In this document: positions 26,671 through 35,273 of the stretch, one piece after another
Layout of the letters: every line of letters begins with the position of its first letter
Position numbering within the stretch: the stretch's first letter is position 1
Source of the DNA: Patulibacter americanus DSM 16676
GTDB taxonomy: Bacteria > Actinomycetota > Thermoleophilia > Solirubrobacterales > Solirubrobacteraceae
DNA length: 64,000 bases
Direction of reading: 5' to 3'
Assembly (NCBI RefSeq): GCF_000420025.1
Contig: NZ_ATUD01000009.1
Span: 122,015-186,014 of the forward strand
Translations under genes and position numbers: made by a program
The notes under the pieces: generated by a model
Seen by the model: only the letters and a program-made list of their open reading frames with translations
What the model was told of the DNA's origin: nothing
The model's database searches: none

Positions 26671-28367
26671 CAGGGGCGCCTCCCGGCGGTCGTGGTGGGG
26701 ATCGAGTCCGGCCCGGTCGCGGGATCGGTGGCGGGCGCTGCGTCCGTGGGCCGGGCCCCGTCCGCTCCGCGGACGGCGCCGGGCAGCCACACCGTGAAGA
26801 CGGCGCCCGCGGGGCCGTCGTCGTCCTGCTCGGCCGCGGCCTCCACGGTGATCTCGCCGCCGCGGCGCACCACGAGCTGGTGGACGAGCGAGAGCCCGAC
26901 GCCGCGGCCGCTGGCGGCCTTCGTGGAGAAGCCGGCGCGGAAGACGTCGTCGCGGTCGCCCTCGGGCACGCCCGGGCCGCTGTCGCGCACCCACACGAGC
27001 AACGCGTCGGCCTCGGCCGCCACGCCCAGGAGCACCCGGGGCGGCTCGCCCGGTCGCGGGGCGGTGGCGGCGGCGTCGATGGCGTTGTCGACGAGGTTGC
27101 CCACGATCGTCAGCACCTCGCGCGGGTCGAGCAGGTCCTCGTCCAGGCGGCTGTCGGGGGAGAGGTCCAGGATGACCCCGCGCTCCGCCGCGATCGTCGC
27201 CTTCGCGAGCAGCAGGGCCGCCACCCGCGGCTCGGCGATCCGCTCGGCGATCTCGTGCCGTAGACCGACGTCGGCGTCCGTCGCCTCCGCGATGAACGCC
27301 CGCGCCTCCTCGTGGTGCCCGAGCGCGAGCAGCCCGGCGAGGGTGTGCAGGCGGCCGGCGAACTCGTGGGCCTGGGCGCGCAACGCCTCCGAGAGCCCGC
27401 GGACGGAGTCGAGCTCGCGCACCAGGTCGTCGAGCTCCGTGCGGTCGCGCAGCGTGGCGACGGCGCCGAGGTCGCGGTCGTCGCGCCGCACCGCGATCCG
27501 GTTGGCGACCACGATCCGCTCGCCGTGCAGGAGCAGCTCGTCCGTGCCGGGGGAGTCGCCGCGCAGGAGGGCACGCAGGGCGCCGTCGGGCACGACGTCG
27601 TCGACCGGGCGGCCGACGTCGGCCGCGCGCAGGCCGGTCAGGCGCGTGGCCTCGTCGTTGACGAGCCGCAGCCGCCCGTCCGCGTCGAGCACGACGACGC
27701 CCTCGCGGATGCCGTGGAGCATCGCCTCGTGCTCCTGGACGAGCGCGCGCAGCTCCCGCAGCTCGAGTCCGTAGGTCTGCCGCTCGAGCCGGCGGGCGAG
27801 CAGGTACGAGGCCAGGACCCCGATGAGCAGCGCGACGGAGAGGTAGAGCGCCAGGCCGGGCGCCAGGCTGCGCAGCTCGCGGTGGAGCGCCCGCTCGTGG
27901 ATGCCGACGGAGACCTCGCCGACGATGCGTCCCTCGTGGCGCAGCGGGATCTTCGCCCGCGCCGAGCGCCCGAGCGTGCCGGTCTCGATCGCCAGCACGG
28001 TCTCGCCGCGCAGCGCGGCGGACGGGTCGGTCGAGACCCGCCGGCCGATGCGTCGCGGGTCGGGGTGGGAGAAGCGGATGCCGCGCTCGTCCGTGACCAC
28101 CACGAACGTCGTGCCCGTCGCCCGGCGGATGGCCTCGGCACGGCGCTGGACCTCGCCGTCGCGGTCGTCGCGCACGACGGCCCGGGCGACCTCGGGCGTG
28201 GCGGCCACGGACCGCGCGACGAGCAGCGCGCGGGCCTCGTACTGCTCGTCGAGCCGCGACTGCGCGGACGCGACGGCGAGGGCGAAGCCCGCCAGCAGCG
28301 TGACGGCCAGGATCACCAGCTGGAACGCGAGGATCTGACCGGAGAGCCGGCGGGGGCCGCGGTGCAC
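26670..28367 (-). CDS. CitA/DcuS-type sensor histidine kinase
   Basis: 565 residues. TM1 (~13-34), an extracytoplasmic PAS-like sensor with TDERGIRFSHPDPRRIG, TM2 (~172-192), a cytoplasmic PAS (~215-300), the phospho-acceptor region AQAHEFAGRLHTLAGLL (His334) and a HATPase domain (NLVDNAIDAA, DSGPGVP, GRGVGLSLVHQ). The layout is that of citrate/C4-dicarboxylate sensors. The Pro/Thr tail after residue 530 is low complexity. The start is GTG 28367, with CATGAT 6 nt upstream. It likely senses a tricarboxylate or related acid imported by the divergent TctCBA system. Confidence 0.92.
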   Translation of the reverse strand: MHRGPRRLSGQILAFQLVILAVTLLAGFALAVASAQSRLDEQYEARALLVARSVAATPEVARAVVRDDRDGEVQRRAEAIRRATGTTFVVVTDERGIRFSHPDPRRIGRRVSTDPSAALRGETVLAIETGTLGRSARAKIPLRHEGRIVGEVSVGIHERALHRELRSLAPGLALYLSVALLIGVLASYLLARRLERQTYGLELRELRALVQEHEAMLHGIREGVVVLDADGRLRLVNDEATRLTGLRAADVGRPVDDVVPDGALRALLRGDSPGTDELLLHGERIVVANRIAVRRDDRDLGAVATLRDRTELDDLVRELDSVRGLSEALRAQAHEFAGRLHTLAGLLALGHHEEARAFIAEATDADVGLRHEIAERIAEPRVAALLLAKATIAAERGVILDLSPDSRLDEDLLDPREVLTIVGNLVDNAIDAAATAPRPGEPPRVLLGVAAEADALLVWVRDSGPGVPEGDRDDVFRAGFSTKAASGRGVGLSLVHQLVVRRGGEITVEAAAEQDDDGPAGAVFTVWLPGAVRGADGARPTDAAPATDPATGPDSIPTTTAGRRP

Positions 28368-28394
28368 CCGTCGATCATGGCAGGCGTGAGCACA

Positions 28395-28440
28395 ACGCGC
28401 AGAACGTGCGAAGCGCGCAGATCGCGCGCAGCGCGCGCAA
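28395..28440. promoter_or_regulatory. Repeated GCGCGCAG-type boxes between citAB-like genes and tctC
   Basis: Four similar 8-mers occur at 28395 (ACGCGCAG), 28413 (GCGCGCAG), 28424 (GCGCGCAG) and 28433 (GCGCGCAA), ending 3 nt upstream of the tctC -35. The placement is what is expected for response-regulator activator sites, though spacing is uneven (18, 11 and 9 nt) and GC-rich repeats arise easily here. Confidence 0.45.
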
Positions 28441-28443
28441 CGC

Positions 28444-28472
28444 TTGCGTGACGCCGGCCACAGACCTACGGT
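28444..28472 (+). promoter_or_regulatory. Predicted promoter of tctCBA
   Basis: -35 TTGCGT (28444-28449) and -10 TACGGT (28467-28472) separated by 17 nt. Transcription would start near 28479, leaving a 5' UTR of about 63 nt that contains the strong Shine-Dalgarno before tctC. The repeated boxes lie directly upstream. Confidence 0.55.
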
Positions 28473-28541
28473 GGCGCTTTACGGACGGGGACCCCTGCGC
28501 GCAACCGGCGCGCGGACCGGTCGCCGTCAGGAGGAGGAGAG

Positions 28542-29549
28542 ATGTCGACGACCACCACGAGGTGGGCGATCGGAGGCGTGCTCGCCGTGTTCTGCCTGAT
28601 CGCCGTCGCCTTCCCGGGCGGCGAGACGGGCGGCGACGACGGGCCGTACCCGGACCGCCGCGTACAGATCATGGCCCCGGCCGACCCCGGCGGCGGCTGG
28701 GACTCGACCGCCCGCGCCCTGCAGGCCACGATCCGCTCCGCCTACCCGAAGGGTCCGGGCGCCGAGGTCTACAACGTCGGCGGCGCCGGCGGCACGCTCG
28801 GGCTCTCGCAGCTCGTCTCGAAGGACGCCGGCGACCCGTACCAGCTCATGGTCATGGGCCTCGTGATGCTCGGCGCGATCGAGACGAACCGCTCGCCGAA
28901 CACGATCGACGACGTCGTGCCGATCGCGACGCTGACGACGGAGACCGAGGCGATCGTCGTCCCCGCGAAGTCGCCGCTGAAGACGCTGGACGACCTGGTC
29001 GCGAAGCTCAAGCAGGACCCGAGCTCGATCTCGTGGGCCGGCGGCTCGGCCGGCGGGACGGACCAGCTGCTCGTCGGCGAGCTCGCCCGCACGATCGGCG
29101 CGGACCCGCGCCGCACGAAGTACATCGCGCACTCCGGCGGCGGCGAGGCCAACACGGCCATCCTCTCCGGTGCGGTCGACGTCGGCGTGTCCGGCATCGG
29201 CGAGTTCACGAGCCAGCTCGAGGCCGGGAAGATGCGGCTGCTCGCCGTGTCCTCACCGACCACGACGAAGGTCAAGGGCACGCAGGTCCGCACGCTGAAG
29301 GAGCAGGGCGTCGACCTGGAGCTCACGAACTGGCGCGGCATCGTCGCCCCTCCGGGGATCGACGACGAGGAGCGGAAGAAGATCACCGCCTGGGTCTCCG
29401 GCGTGCTGAAGACGCCCGCCTGGCAGGAGAACCTGAAGCGCTTCGAGTGGACGCCGTTCGTCCGCACGGGGCCCGCGCTCGACGCCTTCGTCGACAGCGA
29501 GCAGCGCCGCGTCAAGCAGGTCGTGCGCGACCTGGGACTGGGGGAGTAG
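28542..29549 (+). CDS. tctC: Tripartite tricarboxylate transporter substrate-binding protein
   Basis: 335 residues. N-terminal hydrophobic segment (WAIGGVLAVFCLIAVAFPGG) for export or membrane attachment, then the TctC/Bug fold: DRRVQIMAPADPGGGWDSTARALQ, the family's NVGGAGG loop, and SWAGGSAGGTDQLLVGELAR. It binds a carboxylate outside the membrane and delivers it to TctAB. Strong RBS (GGAGGAGGAG) before ATG 28542. First gene of tctCBA; the next ORF begins right after its stop. Ligand (citrate, tricarballylate or other organic acid) is not resolvable. Confidence 0.93.
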   Translation: MSTTTTRWAIGGVLAVFCLIAVAFPGGETGGDDGPYPDRRVQIMAPADPGGGWDSTARALQATIRSAYPKGPGAEVYNVGGAGGTLGLSQLVSKDAGDPYQLMVMGLVMLGAIETNRSPNTIDDVVPIATLTTETEAIVVPAKSPLKTLDDLVAKLKQDPSSISWAGGSAGGTDQLLVGELARTIGADPRRTKYIAHSGGGEANTAILSGAVDVGVSGIGEFTSQLEAGKMRLLAVSSPTTTKVKGTQVRTLKEQGVDLELTNWRGIVAPPGIDDEERKKITAWVSGVLKTPAWQENLKRFEWTPFVRTGPALDAFVDSEQRRVKQVVRDLGLGE

Positions 29550-30101
29550 ATGAGCACCGAGATGCAGCCGGCGTCCGCGCCGGAGCCCGCGGGGTCCGCG
29601 TCGCGGGCCCCGATCGTCGAGCGCCACGTGCCCTGGATGGGGCCACGCCTCGTGGGTCTGGCCATCCTCGCCCTCGGCATCGCCGCGCTGGCGGCGACGA
29701 CGACCATCCGCAGCGCCGAGCTCGGCTGGTCCGTCGAGGGCCCGCGGTTCGCCCCGGCGGTCGCGTCCGTCGCGACGATCGTGCTCTCCCTGCTGTTCCT
29801 GTTGCGCACGGTCTGGCGCCCCGACGTCGCGCTCGCGCGCTTCGCCGCGGACGAGTCGGAGCAGACCACCTGGGAGACCCCCGGCGGCCTCATCGCCGCG
29901 CTGCTCGGGTACGCCCTGCTGCTGACGGCGTTCGGCTACGCGCTGGCGACGACGGTCTTCATCTGGCTCGTGGCCTGGCTGCTCGGCAGCACGAGCCCGA
30001 GGCGCGACGCGATCGTCGCGGTCGTCCTCGGCGTCGGCGTGTCCTTCGCGTTCTCGCGCCTGCTCGGCGTGCGGCTCCCGACCGGCCCGTGGGGCGTCTG
30101 A
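29550..30101 (+). CDS. tctB: Tripartite tricarboxylate transporter small membrane subunit
   Basis: 183 residues with about four membrane helices ([78 protein letters not shown]), matching the TctB subunit in size and topology. Start ATG immediately abuts the tctC stop; tctA begins 1 nt after its own stop. Together with TctA it forms the secondary transporter driven by an ion gradient. Confidence 0.9.
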   Translation: MSTEMQPASAPEPAGSASRAPIVERHVPWMGPRLVGLAILALGIAALAATTTIRSAELGWSVEGPRFAPAVASVATIVLSLLFLLRTVWRPDVALARFAADESEQTTWETPGGLIAALLGYALLLTAFGYALATTVFIWLVAWLLGSTSPRRDAIVAVVLGVGVSFAFSRLLGVRLPTGPWGV

Positions 30102-30102
30102 C

Positions 30103-31728
30103 ATGGACCTCTCGCTCCTGTCCCTCGTGGACCCGGCGCTCGCCGCCAACCTGCTGGACGGCTTCGGCAACGTCCTCTCGCCGGAGAACCTGCTGCTCGC
30201 CGCGGCGGGCGTCACGCTCGGCACCCTCGTCGGCGTGCTCCCGGGCATCGGCCCCGCGCTGACGATCGCGCTGCTGCTGCCCCTGACGTTCAACTTCTCG
30301 GACCCCACGGGCGCGTTCATCCTCTTCGCCGGCATCTACGCCGGCGGCATGTACGGCGGGTCGACCACTTCGATCCTGCTGAACACCCCGGGCGAGAGCT
30401 CGTCCGTGGCCACCGCGATCGAGGGCCACCAGATGGCCCGGAGGGGGCGAGCGCGTGCAGCTCTGGCGACGGCCGCGATCGGCTCGTTCGTCGCGGGCAC
30501 GATCGGCATCGTCCTCCTCACCTTCGTGGCGGAACCGGTCGCGACGCTGGCGGTGAAGTTCCGCCCCGAGGACTACTTCATGCTCGCGCTGATCGCGTTC
30601 GCGTCGGTGACGACGCTCGTGGCGCGCTCCATGATCCGCGGGCTGCTGTCCCTCTGCCTCGGCCTGCTGATCGGGTTCGTCGGCCTCGACGGCCTGACGG
30701 GCCAGTCGCGCCTGACCTTCGGCGTCGCCCAGCTCGGCAACGGCGTCGACATCGTGATCGTCGCCGTCGGCCTCTTCGCCGTCGGCGAGGCGCTGCACAT
30801 GGCCGCGAAGCTCCGCAAGGGCGGCGGGGGCCAGGAGGAGATCATCGACCCCGACGCCCAGGACGACGGGGGCGACGGCGCGGCGCCCCGCGGGCGGTTC
30901 GGTCGCAAGCGCAACCCCTGGCTGACGAAGGCCGACGCGCGACGTTCCTGGAAGCCGTGGCTGCGCGGTGCGGCGATCGGGTTCCCGTTCGGCGCCCTGC
31001 CGGCCGGTGGTGCCGAGGTGCCGACGTTCCTCTCCTACGCGGCCGAGAAGCGCCTGACGAAGCACCCCGAGGAGTTCGGCAAGGGCGCGATCGAGGGCGT
31101 CGCCGGCCCGGAGGCCGCGAACAACGCGTCCTTCTCCGGCACCCTCGTGCCGCTGCTGACGCTCGGCATCCCGACGTCGGCGACCGCCGCGATCATGCTC
31201 TCGGCCTTCCAGGTGTTCAACCTGCAGCCCGGCCCGGAGCTGTTCGAGAAGCAGAGCGACCTCGTGTGGACGCTGATCGCGTCCCTCTACGTCGGCAACG
31301 TGCTGCTGCTGCTGCTCAACCTGCCGCTGATCCGCGTGTGGGTGAAGGTGCTCGAGGTGCCGCGGCCGCTGCTCTACGCGGGGATCCTGGCCTTCGCCAC
31401 CCTCGGCGTCTACTCCCTCTCCGGGAGCACCACCGAGGTCGTCGTGATGTACGTCATCGGCATCGTCGGGTTCTTCATGCGGCGCTACGACTTCCCCGTC
31501 GCGCCCGTCATCCTCGGCGTGATCCTGGGCCCGGTCATGGAGCTCCAGGGCCGCCGCGCCCTGGTCGGCTCGGGCGGCGATCTCTCGATCTTCGTGAGCC
31601 GGCCGCTGACGGTCGTGCTCCTGATCGTGGCGATCCTCGCCCTCGTGGTGCCGTACCTGCCGGCGATCGTCGCCCGCCTCCGTGGCCGCAAGGACGGGCA
31701 CAAGCTCGTCTTCCACGACGAGGACTAG
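30103..31728 (+). CDS. tctA: Tripartite tricarboxylate transporter large permease
   Basis: 541 residues with 11-12 predicted helices. TctA signatures are present: [20 protein letters not shown] near the N-terminus, [20 protein letters not shown], and later [20 protein letters not shown] followed by [20 protein letters not shown] soluble Gly/Asp-rich loop (~245-265) is somewhat long. Last gene of the operon; a 42-bp perfect palindrome lies just after its stop. Confidence 0.93.
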   Translation: MDLSLLSLVDPALAANLLDGFGNVLSPENLLLAAAGVTLGTLVGVLPGIGPALTIALLLPLTFNFSDPTGAFILFAGIYAGGMYGGSTTSILLNTPGESSSVATAIEGHQMARRGRARAALATAAIGSFVAGTIGIVLLTFVAEPVATLAVKFRPEDYFMLALIAFASVTTLVARSMIRGLLSLCLGLLIGFVGLDGLTGQSRLTFGVAQLGNGVDIVIVAVGLFAVGEALHMAAKLRKGGGGQEEIIDPDAQDDGGDGAAPRGRFGRKRNPWLTKADARRSWKPWLRGAAIGFPFGALPAGGAEVPTFLSYAAEKRLTKHPEEFGKGAIEGVAGPEAANNASFSGTLVPLLTLGIPTSATAAIMLSAFQVFNLQPGPELFEKQSDLVWTLIASLYVGNVLLLLLNLPLIRVWVKVLEVPRPLLYAGILAFATLGVYSLSGSTTEVVVMYVIGIVGFFMRRYDFPVAPVILGVILGPVMELQGRRALVGSGGDLSIFVSRPLTVVLLIVAILALVVPYLPAIVARLRGRKDGHKLVFHDED

Positions 31729-31736
31729 CGGCGCTC

Positions 31737-31778
31737 GGCCGCCCGCGTCCCCGGCGGCCGCCGGGGACGCGGGCGGCC
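31737..31778 (+). terminator. 42-bp perfect palindrome after tctA
   Basis: Every base from 31737 to 31778 pairs with its mirror position, allowing a 19-bp stem with a 4-nt loop only 8 nt after the tctA stop. It begins GGCCGCCCGCGTCCCC and ends with the complement. No U-tract follows (AATCGACAGG). It is the strongest candidate terminator in the window. Confidence 0.75.
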
Positions 31779-31845
31779 AATCGACAGGACCGCGGCGAGT
31801 TGCATCATCGGACCGACTCGCCGCGAGGTGTATAGGGTGCGTCGC

Positions 31846-31929
31846 ATGAAGCGACTCACTCCTCCCGATCCTCCCGCCTGGACGGCGCGCCCCGAGCACG
31901 CGGCGTGCGCCCCCGCGGGGTCGGCGTGA
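31846..31929 (+). CDS. Possible 27-residue leader peptide
   Basis: ATG 31846 lies 7 nt after the -10-like TAGGGT (31833-31838), and the TGA at 31927-31929 overlaps the GTG start of the MFS gene (GTGA). The peptide starts MKRLTPPDPPAWTARPEH and ends with a short Ala/Cys/Pro segment. The arrangement mirrors the leader ORF at 21818 and suggests a leaderless, translationally coupled upstream ORF that could regulate the exporter. Not proof of translation. Confidence 0.45.
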   Translation: MKRLTPPDPPAWTARPEHAACAPAGSA

Positions 31930-33401
31930 GCACGCCCGCCGGGGCCCCGGCCCCCGTCGCCGCTCCGGGCCGGGTCCTGCTCGTCGTGGCCGCTGCGGTC
32001 TTCCTCGCGAGCCTCGACCTCTTCATCGTCAACGTCGCGTTCCCCGACATCGCGGCGAGCTTCGACGGCGCCTCCGTCTCCTCCCTCTCCTGGGTGCTCA
32101 ATGCGTACGCCATCGTGTTTGCGGCGCTCCTGGTGCCCGCCGGGCGCTTCGCCGATCTCGTGGGTCGCCGCCGGGCGTTCCTCCTGGGCCTCGGGGTCTT
32201 CGTCGGCGCGTCGGCCCTCTGCGCCCTGGCGTGGTCCGTGCCGTCCCTCGTCGGCTTCCGCGTGCTGCAGGCGCTGGGGGCGGCGCTCCTCATGCCCAGC
32301 TCGCTGGCCCTGCTGCTCGACGCCTACCCGCCCGCGGGCCGGGCGAAGGCGATCGGCGCGTGGGCCGCGGCCGGCGGCGTCGCCGCGGCGCTCGGGCCGC
32401 CCGTCGGCGGGGTGCTCGTCGAGCTCTCGTGGCGCTGGGTGTTCCTCGTCAACGTGCCCTTCGGCGTTGCGGCCGTGGTCGCGGGCGTGCGGATCCTGCG
32501 TGAGTCACGGGACGAGCTCGACCGCCGGCGGCCCGACCTCGTGGGGGCCGCGGTGCTGGTCGCCGGCGTGGGGCTCCTCTGCTGGGGGCTCGTCGACGCC
32601 CCCGACGACGGGTGGGGCGATCCCCGCACGCTCGGGCGGCTGGGGGTCGGCGTGCTGATGCTCGTCGCCGTGGTCCTGCGGTCCCGCACCGTCGACGGCC
32701 GGCGGGCCCCCGTGCTGGAGCTCGCCCTCTTCCGTCAACGCCCCTTCGCGCTCGCGACGCTCAGCGCGCTGCTGTTCTCCGTGGCGTTCGCGGCGATGCT
32801 GCTCAACCACGTGCTGCTGATGACGGGCCCGTGGCGGGCGTCCGTGCTGACAGCGGGCCTGTCCCTGGCCCCGGGGCCGCTCATGGCGGCCGTGTTCGCC
32901 ACGTCGTCCGGCGGGCTCGGTGACCGCATAGGACAGGGCCGGCGCGCCGTCCTGGGCAACCTGGTCTTCGCGCTCGGGTGCGCCTGGTGGCTGTGGCGGG
33001 TCGGCCCGGAGCAGCGCTACGTCACCGAGGTGCTCCCCGGGATGCTGCTGTCGGGGATCGGCGTCGGCCTGTTCCTGCCGAGCGTCTCGACCGCCGTGGC
33101 CGCGACGCTGACGCCGCAGCGGCTCGCCTCCGGCTCCGCCATCCTCAGCGCCGCACGGCAGCTTGGGACCGTGGGCGGGGTGGCCGTCCTCGTGGCGGTC
33201 CTGGGGACGGGGGCCGCCTCCGGCGGCATCGAGCCGTTCCGCGACGGCTGGACGATGATGCTCGCCGCCGCGCTGCTCGCCGGCGTGGCGGCCGCGGGCA
33301 TCGGGCCCGACCCGCACCCGGCGTCCTCGGACCCGGAGGGGCGGACCGGGGGCGACAGGGCCGGAGTGGCCGCGGGGCCGGCGGCCGTCGCGGCCGGCTG
33401 A
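31926..33401 (+). CDS. MFS transporter, DHA2 (14-helix) drug exporter-like
   Basis: 491 residues from GTG 31926, chosen because it overlaps the leader ORF stop; GTG 31905 would add 7 residues. The N-terminal motif FLASLDLFIVNVAFPDIAAS, ADLVGRRRAFLLG (motif A) and GPPVGGVLVELSWRWVFLVN (motif C) identify the EmrB/QacA-type proton antiporters. About 14 helices are expected. The substrate is unknown. It is followed by two GC-rich hairpins shared with the convergent helicase gene. The C-terminal ~25 residues are Gly/Ala/Asp-rich and soluble. Confidence 0.88.
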   Translation: MSTPAGAPAPVAAPGRVLLVVAAAVFLASLDLFIVNVAFPDIAASFDGASVSSLSWVLNAYAIVFAALLVPAGRFADLVGRRRAFLLGLGVFVGASALCALAWSVPSLVGFRVLQALGAALLMPSSLALLLDAYPPAGRAKAIGAWAAAGGVAAALGPPVGGVLVELSWRWVFLVNVPFGVAAVVAGVRILRESRDELDRRRPDLVGAAVLVAGVGLLCWGLVDAPDDGWGDPRTLGRLGVGVLMLVAVVLRSRTVDGRRAPVLELALFRQRPFALATLSALLFSVAFAAMLLNHVLLMTGPWRASVLTAGLSLAPGPLMAAVFATSSGGLGDRIGQGRRAVLGNLVFALGCAWWLWRVGPEQRYVTEVLPGMLLSGIGVGLFLPSVSTAVAATLTPQRLASGSAILSAARQLGTVGGVAVLVAVLGTGAASGGIEPFRDGWTMMLAAALLAGVAAAGIGPDPHPASSDPEGRTGGDRAGVAAGPAAVAAG

Positions 33402-33502
33402 TCCCGCGGGGACGGCGGCCGCGACGGGCGCAGGCCGTCACGGCCGGGCCGCCGGCAGCCGGCGCCGCCCGCGCACCCGCGCCCGCGCGCGACCCCCAAC
33501 GC

Positions 33503-33567
33503 ACCGCGGCGCCCCTGGGGGCGCCGCGGTCACTGCGTGCTGCTGGTCCCGCGGCGAGCGCCGCGGG
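33503..33567. terminator. Twin bidirectional terminator hairpins
   Basis: Hairpin 1: 33503-33515 pairs with 33518-33530 (13 bp, ACCGCGGCGCCCC and its complement). Hairpin 2: CCCGCGGCG (33548-33556) pairs with CGCCGCGGG (33559-33567). They lie between the convergent MFS (+) and helicase (-) genes, and as palindromes could terminate both. Confidence 0.7.
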
Positions 33568-33579
33568 GGAGGGTCTGGC

Positions 33580-34938
33580 TCAGCGCCCGCCGGAGCGGCC
33601 GCCGGAGCGCCCGCCCGAGCGGCCGCCGGAGCGCCCGCCGGCGCCGCCGCGGCCACCGGAGGACTCGCCACCGCGCTGACGGCCGCCGAAGCCGCCGCCG
33701 CCCTGGTGGTCGGAGCGGCTCTGGCCCTGACGGCCGCCGCCGTGGTCGCCGCCGCGGCCGGGACGGGCCTGGCGCGGGGCCTGCTTGCGCTGGACGCCCG
33801 GGCCCTTCTCGCCCGGGGCGCCGACGCGCAGACCCGCGGCCTCGAGCTGCGTGCCCAGGTTCAGGTCGCGCGCCATGACGCCCATGTCGAGGCGCTCCTC
33901 CGGCTCGACGAACGTGACGCCGATGCCGGTCTTGCCCGCGCGGCCCGTACGGCCGATGCGGTGCGTGTACGTCTCCATGTCGACGGGGATGTCGTACTGG
34001 ATGACGTGGGTGACGTCGTCGACGTCGAGGCCACGGGCGGCGACGTCGGTGGCGACCAGCGTCGTCACCTGGCCGTCCTCGAACGCGGCGAGGGCCTTGC
34101 GGCGCTGCGCCTGCGAGCGGTTGCCGTGCAGGGCGACGGACTCGACGCCGGACTGCGCGAGCTTGCGGACGAGCTTGTCCGCGCCGAACTTCGTCTTCAC
34201 GAAGACGACGGCCAGGCCGCGGTCGCGGTCCTTGAGCTGGTCGACGAGGTGGTCGATCTTGTCGTCGCGCGTCACCTGGCGGAAGCGATGCTCGATGTTG
34301 CCCTCGTCCTTCTTCTCCCCGGCGAACTCGATGAGCTTCGGGTCACGCGTGTAGGCGCGGGCGATCTCGCCGACGCGGCCGTCGAGCGTGGCGGAGAGGA
34401 AGAGCGTCTGGCGGTCCGTGCGGCACTGGGACACGATGCGCTTGACGGCGGGCTGGAAGCCCATGTCGAGCATGCGGTCGGCCTCGTCCAGGACGAGCAT
34501 CTTCACGTCGGCGAGGGAGACGGCGCGGCGCTGGAGGAGGTCCTCCAGGCGGCCCGGGGTCGCGACGAGGATGTGCGAGCGCGTGGCCAGGCGGGCCTGC
34601 TTCTCGATGCCGGCGCCACCGAAGACGGCGGTGACGGCCAGCGCGCGGGAGTGGGCGATCTCGCGGATCTCGTCGACGATCTGCGTCGCGAGCTCGCGGG
34701 TCGGCACGAGCACCAGGGCGCTCGGACGGGGATCCTCGGCCTCGATGCCCTCGACGAGGGCGACGCCGAAGGCGATCGTCTTGCCGGAGCCGGTGGGGGA
34801 CGCGACGAGGATGTCGCGGCCGGAGAGGGCGTCCGGGAGCGCGAGCTCCTGGATGGCGAACGGGGACTCCATACCGCGTTCGGCGAGTGCCGTCGAGACG
34901 GCGTTGGACACGCCGAGGTCGGCGAACGTCTGGGACAT
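33580..34938 (-). CDS. DEAD-box RNA helicase with RGG-type C-terminal tail
   Basis: 452 residues. Q motif (FAIQELALPDAL), Walker A ASPTGSGKT, DEAD in VLDEADRMLDMGF, SAT in FLSATLD, and HRIGRTGRAGKTG form a complete helicase core of the RhlE/CsdA-like group. The last ~75 residues are Arg/Gly/Gln-rich, ending in five tandem GRSG-type repeats encoded by near-identical 12-nt units, a basic disordered RNA-binding tail. AGAGGAG 4-10 nt before ATG 34938 is a good RBS. Unlike the first helicase (acidic N-terminal tail, RRM), this one has a basic tail. The leader contains a stem-loop. Confidence 0.92.
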   Translation of the reverse strand: MSQTFADLGVSNAVSTALAERGMESPFAIQELALPDALSGRDILVASPTGSGKTIAFGVALVEGIEAEDPRPSALVLVPTRELATQIVDEIREIAHSRALAVTAVFGGAGIEKQARLATRSHILVATPGRLEDLLQRRAVSLADVKMLVLDEADRMLDMGFQPAVKRIVSQCRTDRQTLFLSATLDGRVGEIARAYTRDPKLIEFAGEKKDEGNIEHRFRQVTRDDKIDHLVDQLKDRDRGLAVVFVKTKFGADKLVRKLAQSGVESVALHGNRSQAQRRKALAAFEDGQVTTLVATDVAARGLDVDDVTHVIQYDIPVDMETYTHRIGRTGRAGKTGIGVTFVEPEERLDMGVMARDLNLGTQLEAAGLRVGAPGEKGPGVQRKQAPRQARPGRGGDHGGGRQGQSRSDHQGGGGFGGRQRGGESSGGRGGAGGRSGGRSGGRSGGRSGGR

Positions 34939-35273
34939 GGTGCTCCTCTGAGAGGACGTGGCGAGCTGCGATGCCGGCCGGTGGGAGCGCTCTAGCTACC
35001 GGCCGCGATCGTGCCCGTCCAGGTGAGGAGCGGGGCGTCGCGCGTGGAGAGAACGCGGGAACATGGTGGGCACCGGGCAGCCGCGAAGGAGAACCAACGG
35101 CAGCGGCGCTGATGCGCACCAAGTGAGGACTCTACAGCGCCCCGGGTTCCTGTGCGTGACCACGGGCACGCAGCGGCCCCAGGATCCCCGCGGCTTGCAG
35201 GGGAATCCTGCGCGCCCCCGCGGGGCGGTCGCTCGCCCGGCGCCCACGCCCGTCCTTCGTTACGGTCGAGACC
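34939..35273. other. 334-nt divergent intergenic region between helicase and mscS
   Basis: Holds the helicase leader and the mscS promoter. CGGCCGGT (34975-34982) pairs with ACCGGCCG (34998-35005) around a 15-nt loop, within the helicase 5' UTR. CAGGATCCCC (35180-35189) pairs with GGGGAATCCTG (35200-35210) with one bulged A. TACGGT at 35261-35266 is the likely mscS -10. I see no open gene in it. Confidence 0.55.
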
